From contig DAOVKX010000032.1 of NCBI GenBank assembly GCA_030631505.1, forward strand, positions 1 through 10,989: 10,989 nucleotides of DNA, written 5' to 3'. Positions 1 through 6,336 of this stretch are shown in pieces (within the stretch, counting starts at the first letter, position 1; each line of letters begins with the position of its first letter). Both the position numbers and the translations under genes were made by a program. The stretch comes from Candidatus Nanohaloarchaea archaeon (lineage in GTDB: Archaea > EX4484-52 > DAOVKX01). Under the pieces are notes generated by a model, which did no database searches, was not told the origin of the DNA, and saw only the letters and a list, made by a program, of their open reading frames with translations.

Positions 1-655
1 CTTCTATTCCTTTGTTTTTGTTAACAGCATATGCAGAGGTTACCATGCCCGCAGCCGCACCGAATTTTGTATCAAACCAGCTGTCCCCGGTTTTGACTTT
101 GCGTTTCTCTGCAACTTCCAGCAAAAAATCATTCCACGTCTTAACGCCGGAATCGCCGGTTATACCAACAGCACAGACCCAGTCCAGATCAGAGATATCA
201 GTTAGTTCTGAAAATAAGTCATAACACATTTTGGATGCGCAGTATTGCTCGCTTGAAATATCAGAAAACATATGCGGCTTGACCACAACAGTCTTGTTAA
301 ATTTGTGTGGTTCGCTCTTGTGATGGTCTATTATCAGCAAATCAGCGGATTTTTCCATACTTTCAACGATTTTCTGATGGCTGTCCAGGGCAATATCTGT
401 TACGATGAGTTTGTTTATTCCATGTTTTTTGATTTTATTTGCCGCGCTCTCGATGTTTTTTTCTGTATTGTCGCAGGCAAGTACAAGCTCTGCCGGTGCC
501 TTTCCCAGTCTTTCTATTGCCTTTGCTGTAATGATTCCTGACGATACGCCATCTGCGTCTGTATGGTGGATAATCGCTGTTTTATCGTCATTTTTCATGC
601 TCAGGACAAATTTTTTAAATTTTTCTATAGTTTCTGTCTTCTCCATTATAATCAT
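1..655 (-). CDS. DHH-family phosphoesterase (RecJ-like), C-terminus beyond window
   Basis: This gene runs off the left edge, so only its first ~215 residues are visible. DHH-superfamily enzymes are metal-dependent phosphodiesterases, including RecJ-type exonucleases and small-nucleotide phosphodiesterases. The family motifs are present, numbering from the Met at 646: HHTDADGVSSG at residues 27-37 (motif I), VTDIALDSH at 82-90 (motif II Asp84), IIDHHKSE at 105-112 (the DHH signature) and GITGDSG at 161-167 (motif IV Asp165). All metal-ligand positions expected in this half look intact. The C-terminal DHHA1-type substrate domain would lie outside the window, so an exonuclease cannot be told from an oligonucleotide or cyclic-dinucleotide phosphodiesterase. 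There are two in-frame ATGs, at 655 and 646. The TATA-like element at 679-688 would put transcription start near 657, which favours a leaderless start at 655. No signal peptide is seen, so it is cytoplasmic, and it looks unrelated in function to the surface-protein genes. Confidence 0.9.
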   Translation of the reverse strand, partial: MIIMEKTETIEKFKKFVLSMKNDDKTAIIHHTDADGVSSGIITAKAIERLGKAPAELVLACDNTEKNIESAANKIKKHGINKLIVTDIALDSHQKIVESMEKSADLLIIDHHKSEPHKFNKTVVVKPHMFSDISSEQYCASKMCYDLFSELTDISDLDWVCAVGITGDSGVKTWNDFLLEVAEKRKVKTGDSWFDTKFGAAAGMVTSAYAVNKNKGIE

Positions 656-678
656 TATAAGTATGTTTCTGGATAAAC

Positions 679-688
679 TATAAAAAAC
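679..688. promoter_or_regulatory. Candidate shared TATA element for divergent genes
   Basis: TATAAAAAAC on the plus strand reads GTTTTTTATA on the minus strand. Its centre is about 26-28 bp from the minus-strand ATG at 655 and about 25 bp from position 707 on the plus strand, both fitting archaeal TATA-to-start spacing. It is the only obvious A/T promoter element in the 60-70 bp between the divergent genes. Whether it fires in one or both directions cannot be decided from sequence. Confidence 0.5.
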
Positions 689-718
689 TTAGCTATTAAT
701 AACTTAATGGGGTGTGAA

Positions 719-2227
719 ATGGCGTACAAGTACAAGTATAAGGCATATTCAGAAAGGAATTACAAACTTTTAGCTTATCTTATTCTTATCTTTGCGGTTC
801 TGGGTTTTGGTTATGCTGTTGTAGACATGGCAATGCCTACAGGTAAAGTCATTGACGAAGGGCCAGCTGAATTTACATGCCCGCCCTGCAACACAACAGC
901 AGATTGTCCGGAAATAACCTGTCCGGAATCGCCGGACACAGCAGAACTGTCCTTTACTTCAGAAATATTTGAGGGTATAAGGAATTCATACACGTTATAT
1001 TCTGACATAGGCAACGAGGAAATCACTTTTTTGGATATGGCTTTATTGCATAAAATTTATCTTGACGGCAATTACGGCAGGGAAAAAATAACATATACAG
1101 GCGCTAAGATGCAGGGAGACGATTACGGAATATACTTTTGCGTGCCTTCAGGAGCATTTAATATCGGAACATACATGAACAAGGATTTGAACAAAGACTG
1201 GCCTCATAAAGTTTATTTTTTATCAGAAGAAAGATGGATTCTTGAAAAAAACCCTTCAGAAATAATATTCGGAAATCTTTTGGTTAACACAACAAAAGAA
1301 GCAGGGGAAAGCGATACGATAAATGATATAGATTTAAGTGTGACTGGTTTAACCCAGACCCAGATAAATGTAGAACTCGATGGTGTTTCAGCAGTAATAG
1401 AAAAAGAAAAAATGAAACAACTATCTGGCTATTACGTATTTGTTAAGGACATAAGCAATGAAAAAGCAACTGTGTTCATATTTGAAAACAGTGAACGCAT
1501 CGCTGACAACGATTTCATTGATACTGAATCAGATTTCAAATATTTCATAACAACAGATTCATTTGGCTTGGTCAATCACAGGGAATTAAAACTCTATACT
1601 GATTCTATCACTGAATTAGGGCCTTTAAGCATAAATTTAACACTGCACGATGCTGATTATGAGAACATGAGGATTTACCTGCTTGATGACGCTGATGATG
1701 GCGATTCTGCATTGGAGATTTCAACAGAAAATGCATTGATTAAAACCGGCGAAGGGTATAAGAAAACAATTTATGCATTCGGCCCAAATGAAGATTATTG
1801 CTTTGCTGACCCACAAAGGGAAGACTCTCTTGATGAAATATCAAGCGTTGGAACCGCTATTCCAAGAAGTCTTAATATAGATAGTTATACTCTGGTTATA
1901 AAAGAGCAATTGAACGATATTAGAATCAGGTTTGATTTGGCAGATGAGAATAAAATAACCAGCATCAGGGTAACTGAGCCTGATCACGGGCCAGAGATTA
2001 TATCCAATGATGATTTTCTCAGGTATTCTCCTGTTTATACGCCGTTCGGAAGTGTGATAAACAGAATTTCTGAAAAGGAAATTGAGATAAGTTTTGTAAA
2101 GAAACAAAAAATCGCGGATTTAATTATTGGAAAAACAACAACAGAAACAGAGAACCTTGATTTAACTATCGGAGATGAAGTAAACATCCAGAATACAAAT
2201 ATTAAACTCACAGAGCTTAAATCTTAA
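719..2227 (+). CDS. Single-pass membrane protein with large exported domain, unknown function
   Basis: The family is not recognised. The N-terminus is short and basic (MAYKYKYKAYSERNYK), followed by one hydrophobic segment at about residues 17-38 with no convincing cleavage site. The protein is therefore probably an N-in, C-out signal-anchored protein of 502 residues. Just outside the membrane is a Pro/Cys linker with four cysteines at 54, 57, 63 and 68, including CPPC. The remaining ~430 residues are acidic, rich in alternating hydrophobic and polar beta-strand patterns, and have only two more cysteines (141 and 361). No catalytic motif was found. An in-frame ATG at 707 would add MGCE. The ATG at 719 is preferred because GGGGTG lies 4 nt before it, although 707 would suit leaderless initiation from the TATA element at 679-688. 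The gene is divergent from the DHH gene. Its 3' end overlaps the convergent operon by 11 bp. Confidence 0.85.
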   Translation: MAYKYKYKAYSERNYKLLAYLILIFAVLGFGYAVVDMAMPTGKVIDEGPAEFTCPPCNTTADCPEITCPESPDTAELSFTSEIFEGIRNSYTLYSDIGNEEITFLDMALLHKIYLDGNYGREKITYTGAKMQGDDYGIYFCVPSGAFNIGTYMNKDLNKDWPHKVYFLSEERWILEKNPSEIIFGNLLVNTTKEAGESDTINDIDLSVTGLTQTQINVELDGVSAVIEKEKMKQLSGYYVFVKDISNEKATVFIFENSERIADNDFIDTESDFKYFITTDSFGLVNHRELKLYTDSITELGPLSINLTLHDADYENMRIYLLDDADDGDSALEISTENALIKTGEGYKKTIYAFGPNEDYCFADPQREDSLDEISSVGTAIPRSLNIDSYTLVIKEQLNDIRIRFDLADENKITSIRVTEPDHGPEIISNDDFLRYSPVYTPFGSVINRISEKEIEISFVKKQKIADLIIGKTTTETENLDLTIGDEVNIQNTNIKLTELKS

Positions 2228-4079
2228 ACTTTCTTCTTAATCTTGACAACAAACTTCTCTTCTTGCCTTTTTTAACGTGGCGCATATAAAGTATTCCTGC
2301 AGCTATGATAAGAATCATAAATGTGAACCAGTTCAGCCCGGGTATAGAGCCAAACAAGCCCCCTGTTGTTGGCACAACGTACACGTTCAGTGTTGCCTCG
2401 CTTATCTCTTCCGGTATTGTCAGCGATTCAGCAGTAATTGTTAGTATGTAAGGCCCTCCCCGTGACGCCCCCCAGACTGTAACAGGGATTAGTTCTCCTT
2501 CTGCCTGTTTCGCTTTTGAAGGTATGGTTATATGCATCTCTTTCTCACTCTGCGTCCACCTGTAGCCAGTGAACCATGACCAATAGCTGATTTCTGTTCC
2601 GCCTATAGTCAGCTTAACTTCCTGGTCAAAATGCATCGGGTTTGTAAGCTTGAACAAAAGGTTTGCCTCTGAATCAATTGTTATGTAAATATCAGTTACG
2701 TCCGGATCAATGTATGCGATTCTTGGGCCCAGAAGAGCTATGCTTTCGATAATCATGTTGTTGTCTTCATTTACTTCAGGTATTTTTCCCTCGTATTCTG
2801 CGCTTCCTTTCCGCGGTGTGCTCCCTTCAATAAAATCCGCCCAGACCGATATTGAGTGGTTGGGGGGGTGTCCTTCAAGAATGCTTGAGTTGAGTTTTAT
2901 GTCCTTGCTTTCTCCTGCCGCCAGGGAAAGCGTTGTCCAGTTTAATACAAAACAATTATCATGTTCATGGCCCTTTAAGCATCTTGTTGCATTGCCTGCA
3001 ATTAATGTAACATTGAAATTATCGGCCTTTATTCCCCCATCATTCATTATTGTTGCTGTAACTTCTATATCCCATTGTTTCAGGGCTATAGGGTCCGGCA
3101 GAATGCTGACAGGCACTAAATCCGGTTTTTCTCTGCAGTTCCCCATGCCGTTGCAGGCATCAGGGTGCGTGCATCTTCCGCAGGCACCGGAACTGTAAAT
3201 CGGTGAATTGATTGAACAGGAACTCCCGCTTGGCGCTCCTGCTGCATAACTTACTGAACATTCTGTGCAGGAGGAGCACAAAGCATTGTTTATTTTCCAT
3301 TCGCAGTTGTTAATATCAGTGCATTTGCATACGAGACAGACACCCAATACCTGCCCAGGACAATAAACAGTACCATCAGATGCCTCGCATCCTATGTACC
3401 ATACATCACTACAGCAGACACCGTAAGTATGGCATGTATCTTCACAACAGACAGCGCTAACTGAGGCCGGAGCAAAAACCAACACAAACAGAGAACACAG
3501 CAATAAAATGGGCTTCCTGCCTTTTTTTAATTTTATTATAATCAGAACCAGAAGCAATATTCCTATGAAAGCCAAAAGATATGTATAATTGGTGTAATCT
3601 ATCTTGTCATCAACATACTGAACCTGCTCAATTGGAGTCACAATTTCTTCAGCTTCCTGTTTATTTCGCTCCCCTATTTCTTTTTCCCTGAGTTCCTCAA
3701 TCAACTGTTTTGTCTCTTCTTCTTTGATTATTTCTTCCTTTATCTGCTGCTCTGTTTTTGGAAAAATTATGGTTTTTGTAATTTCAAAACTCTCCTCTGT
3801 TTTTATTGTAACTTCATGCTCTCCCGGAGGCAAAGACTGGAAGTATATAAGCGCTTTGGATGGCGGCAAGGAGCCAGCAGCCCTCCCGGTTTTTACTCCA
3901 TCAATATAAACATTAACCTTGTGCAGAGTTACATCACCATTGTTTTGTATGTGTATCTTTGCTAATTGTGTTTCAGAGTCATAGCTTGCCAGCTGAACGA
4001 ACAAAACAGAATCAGCGCTAACCAAACCTGTTAAAACAAACATTCCAATTAGCAAACCTAATGAAATTTCTATTCGCAT
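2217..4079 (-). CDS. Multi-pass surface protein: beta domain, coiled coil, Cys-rich region, CARDB domain
   Basis: This 620-residue protein starts with a signal peptide (about 1-22). A beta-sandwich of CARDB/Ig type follows at about 24-107 (motif IQNNGDVTLHKVNVYIDG), then a charged coiled coil at about 108-147. There are two hydrophobic segments at about 167-184 and 190-209, a Cys-rich region at 210-315, a CARDB domain at about 318-448 (ends in the typical EVNEDNN) and another beta domain at about 450-570. The C-terminus has a membrane helix (about 584-600) and a strongly basic tail. The predicted topology puts both the N-terminal and the Cys/CARDB parts outside, joined by a tight cytoplasmic turn (KLKKGRKP). 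Residues 185-209 look like a complete signal peptide, suggesting fusion of two exported proteins. It is the last gene of the operon. It overlaps the preceding gene by 10 bp and has GGGTGA 6 nt before its ATG. CARDB domains are adhesion or binding modules; the ligand here is unknown. Confidence 0.88.
   Translation of the reverse strand: MRIEISLGLLIGMFVLTGLVSADSVLFVQLASYDSETQLAKIHIQNNGDVTLHKVNVYIDGVKTGRAAGSLPPSKALIYFQSLPPGEHEVTIKTEESFEITKTIIFPKTEQQIKEEIIKEEETKQLIEELREKEIGERNKQEAEEIVTPIEQVQYVDDKIDYTNYTYLLAFIGILLLVLIIIKLKKGRKPILLLCSLFVLVFAPASVSAVCCEDTCHTYGVCCSDVWYIGCEASDGTVYCPGQVLGVCLVCKCTDINNCEWKINNALCSSCTECSVSYAAGAPSGSSCSINSPIYSSGACGRCTHPDACNGMGNCREKPDLVPVSILPDPIALKQWDIEVTATIMNDGGIKADNFNVTLIAGNATRCLKGHEHDNCFVLNWTTLSLAAGESKDIKLNSSILEGHPPNHSISVWADFIEGSTPRKGSAEYEGKIPEVNEDNNMIIESIALLGPRIAYIDPDVTDIYITIDSEANLLFKLTNPMHFDQEVKLTIGGTEISYWSWFTGYRWTQSEKEMHITIPSKAKQAEGELIPVTVWGASRGGPYILTITAESLTIPEEISEATLNVYVVPTTGGLFGSIPGLNWFTFMILIIAAGILYMRHVKKGKKRSLLSRLRRKFKI
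2229..2273 (+). terminator. Possible oligo-T terminator for the plus-strand gene
   Basis: Immediately after the stop at 2225-2227 the plus strand has pyrimidine-rich tracts (2229-2238 and 2254-2264) and a run of six T at 2268-2273. Archaeal transcription often ends at oligo-T tracts without a hairpin. The tracts lie opposite Lys/Arg codons of the convergent gene's basic tail, so they may only reflect codon content. Confidence 0.35.
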
Positions 4080-5446
4080 ATTGAATCACCCATATCTATT
4101 GAGCCCCCTAAACTTCCTGGACAGTCGGTACAACCATGACATATACATATACCTAATCCCCAATATAGTTCTGTACACACGATATCCATGTAGTTATATT
4201 CATGACAAGTCATATCGGTAGTTTCATCACAATAATCAAGGAAGCTACATTCATCCGGGCATGTTTGCCAGTCGCAAGTAAAATCTTTTACAGCACTACA
4301 ATATTTATCACATGTACACAGGTTGTTATCACCAATATAACTGCATGAGTAACTGGAACCACCCAAGATACAACTTGGGCTTACGCCGCACACCCCATAA
4401 GCTGGCGCGCAATTGGATGCAACCCCCTGATGACCGCACCAATGACTACTGCAGGTTCTCTCGCCGCACTCCCCCAAAACGCTGTCAGGAATAATGCCTA
4501 TGCAATTTGTGGCTGTACAACATTCTCCATTGTATTTAACACCATCATCACAACATACAGCGTTTGGATCACCATCTTTTGGCGGCGACCCATCTGTTAA
4601 TGGGGCATTCACGCAGCCAACTGCAGGAACAAAATCATCATCCGTGCAGGGGTTGCCATCATCACAATCCTCATCCTGTATGTTTATTGGAATTGTTCTT
4701 GTTTCTTCCTCACAATTACCGCGCGCATCACAAGCCCTCACAGTTATCGTTGCGTCATTTCCCCAGGGGGTTGGGTCACTGCAGCAAATATACACCGTAT
4801 AAGTGCAATCAAGAGAACTGCTGTGTACACATGTCATCTGCTGGAAATTACCCCGTTCATCAACCTGCCATTCACCACCTGAAAAAACCTTTATCCAGAC
4901 CTGATTTGGGTCCTCATCAGAGTTTGGGTCATCAATATGCACTTCTATCACATTTTTTACACAGTCAGGCATACACCCTCCATTAATGCACGCATAATCA
5001 CATACTTTCACAAAATCTGTGTCAGGTCCTGAATTGCTGTAACAGCTTCCCCCGCTGCACCCCTTGTCATAACACGTCCTTGAATGATATACATCATTGC
5101 CATCACAATAATCTGGACCCCATAGGCCGCAATCATATGTTCCGCAGTCTTGATTTTTATTATAATAGCATTGTCCGTCCGAACAATATCCACTATAGTA
5201 TCTTACACTGCCAGAGCAATAATCCGGACACCTCACATTCTCACAGGGGTCAGCACAAGCAGGACAATCATTTATACACTTCTGGGCCTCATGTAATCTA
5301 CAGTCACCCTGACCAAATTGGACTGAACAAGCAATTTGACAATCATACCCACATCCACTAACTGTGCATGCTGCTAGTGCGTAACCTGAGAAAATACCTA
5401 TAGAAAATAGGAAAGATAGAATGATTAAACTAAATTTTTTCATCAT
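4070..5446 (-). CDS. Secreted cysteine-rich protein with Ig-like domain
   Basis: This 458-residue protein has a clear signal peptide (basic start, hydrophobic core, cleavage likely after YALA near residue 25). About 58 cysteines are spread over the mature protein, and there is no membrane anchor. Residues 27-70 form a Cys-dense head. Two related modules follow (about 73-106 and 112-153), each starting with a D-Y-C-x-G pattern. Residues ~162-258 look like an Ig-like beta domain with only six cysteines. Residues 259-281 carry DCDDGNPCTDD, the same motif as in the 997-residue protein of this operon. The rest to the C-terminus is again Cys-rich. Such patterns are known from extracellular, disulfide-stabilised proteins; no enzyme motif is visible. 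Two tandem ATGs exist (5446 and 5443). GGAGGT at 5450-5455 has better spacing to the second. The first overlaps the upstream stop as ATGA. It is probably a partner of the membrane-anchored neighbours. Confidence 0.88.
   Translation of the reverse strand: MMKKFSLIILSFLFSIGIFSGYALAACTVSGCGYDCQIACSVQFGQGDCRLHEAQKCINDCPACADPCENVRCPDYCSGSVRYYSGYCSDGQCYYNKNQDCGTYDCGLWGPDYCDGNDVYHSRTCYDKGCSGGSCYSNSGPDTDFVKVCDYACINGGCMPDCVKNVIEVHIDDPNSDEDPNQVWIKVFSGGEWQVDERGNFQQMTCVHSSSLDCTYTVYICCSDPTPWGNDATITVRACDARGNCEEETRTIPINIQDEDCDDGNPCTDDDFVPAVGCVNAPLTDGSPPKDGDPNAVCCDDGVKYNGECCTATNCIGIIPDSVLGECGERTCSSHWCGHQGVASNCAPAYGVCGVSPSCILGGSSYSCSYIGDNNLCTCDKYCSAVKDFTCDWQTCPDECSFLDYCDETTDMTCHEYNYMDIVCTELYWGLGICICHGCTDCPGSLGGSIDMGDSICE
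4086..4091 (-). promoter_or_regulatory. Ribosome binding site inside upstream gene
   Basis: GGGTGA on the minus strand lies 6 nt before the ATG at 4079 and within the last codons of the preceding gene (the Met-Gly-Asp of its C-terminus). It matches the archaeal anti-Shine-Dalgarno and supports both this start and translational coupling across the 10-bp overlap. Confidence 0.7.
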
Positions 5447-6315
5447 AATACCTCCATTATTGTATCTCCTTCAACATACCCGCTTACATCTTCGTCATTT
5501 ACCTGTGTAAACCAGTCCCCGCTGATTGTGTATTCATCTGCTGTTATCTCTGCAATCAAAATAGAATATTCTACATCAGTCACGCCCTTTTTAACGAATA
5601 AGATAAGAAGTTCATAATAATCATCAGACAGTTTTGCATAAACTTTGGCTCCATTTACGTCTTTAGATGGAGGATTACTTATAGATGCGCCTTGGGGTAT
5701 CTTTTCTCTTATTGAAATTACTGATATGTCTTCCTCAGCTGTTATAGATAGTCTTATTTTGATATCTGAACCCGATTTTATACTTGATGGCAGAGTCCTT
5801 GTAACTGAGATAACATCTTCTGTTGTTGGTGTGGTTGTGTTAGTTTTTCTCATCCGTTTTGGCAATATGGAATGTTCTTCTTCTATTATTCCTCCGTCAT
5901 TTCCAATGAGTATTACCTTTTCCGTTTCCCCGACTTTGTATGATGCAATCTGCCCGTTAATATCTGTTTTTTTATCCACACTGATGGCAATGACATCATC
6001 TGTCAAATCCGTTTTCATAGACCATATCTCCCCGTCATCTTTAACACTTATTATTTCTCCTGAATATTGCAATTTAGCAATCATCAAAGCGTCCTCGCAG
6101 CTTATTTCTCCTTGCTTTGGCGTAAACATTGAGCAATCCGGTCCCATCCTTAGGAGAGGGCTTTCATGAACAACCTCCTGTATCCCTGTTGCGGGTTCAA
6201 CAGCATATTTAGGCGCAAAATAGAAATAAAAAACCAGGCATGCAGCAGCTAAAATGATGGCTGCTGCTATCAAGCTTTTGCTTCCTTTCCTGTTTTTGAA
6301 CTGTTGGTCGTTCAT
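5443..6315 (-). CDS. Signal-anchored protein with PepSY-like and Ig-like domains
   Basis: The protein has 290 residues from the ATG at 6315. A second in-frame ATG at 6327 would add four. The inner one is preferred because GGAG at 6322-6325 lies 6 nt before it, whereas no ribosome binding site precedes 6327. After a short basic N-terminus there is one membrane helix at about residues 14-33. Residues ~70-122 (CEDALMIAKLQY, then a strand pattern ending in VDKKTDING) resemble a PepSY-type fold; this is a weak match by eye. A Thr/Pro linker (TNTTTPTTE) leads to a C-terminal beta-sandwich at about 167-290. That domain has the pattern TLPSSIKSGSDIKIRL, REKIPQGASI and a closing YTISGDW, as in archaeal surface-protein Ig-like domains. 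Only two cysteines lie in the exported part, in sharp contrast to its neighbours. It is the third gene of the operon and could be a membrane tether for the secreted Cys-rich proteins. Confidence 0.85.
   Translation of the reverse strand: MNDQQFKNRKGSKSLIAAAIILAAACLVFYFYFAPKYAVEPATGIQEVVHESPLLRMGPDCSMFTPKQGEISCEDALMIAKLQYSGEIISVKDDGEIWSMKTDLTDDVIAISVDKKTDINGQIASYKVGETEKVILIGNDGGIIEEEHSILPKRMRKTNTTTPTTEDVISVTRTLPSSIKSGSDIKIRLSITAEEDISVISIREKIPQGASISNPPSKDVNGAKVYAKLSDDYYELLILFVKKGVTDVEYSILIAEITADEYTISGDWFTQVNDEDVSGYVEGDTIMEVL
5450..5455 (-). promoter_or_regulatory. Strong ribosome binding site
   Basis: GGAGGT on the minus strand lies 3 nt before the ATG at 5446 and 6 nt before the in-frame ATG at 5443. 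It sits in the last codons of the preceding gene, which points to coupled translation and makes the second ATG the more likely start. Confidence 0.7.
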
Positions 6316-6336
6316 TTCATTCTCCATTATATAAGT

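Noticed and set aside
272..683. Two plus-strand open frames of about 90 residues
   Set aside because: They lie antisense to the DHH phosphoesterase, whose catalytic motifs are intact on the minus strand, and they look like hydrophobic shadow translations.
2217..2400. Archaeosortase sorting signal at the C-terminus of the 620-residue protein
   Set aside because: A membrane helix and basic tail are present, but no PGF- or PEF-type motif precedes the helix.
2710..3198. Plus-strand open frame of 162 residues
   Set aside because: It is antisense to the CARDB and Cys-rich part of the 620-residue protein and has no ribosome binding site or recognisable motif.
4494..4986. Plus-strand open frames of 102 and 140 residues, His- and Pro-rich
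   Set aside because: The His/Pro-rich composition is what the Cys/Gly/Asp-rich gene on the other strand produces when read in antisense.
5645..6169. Plus-strand open frame of 174 residues
   Set aside because: It is antisense to the well-supported signal-anchored Ig-domain gene and has no independent signal.
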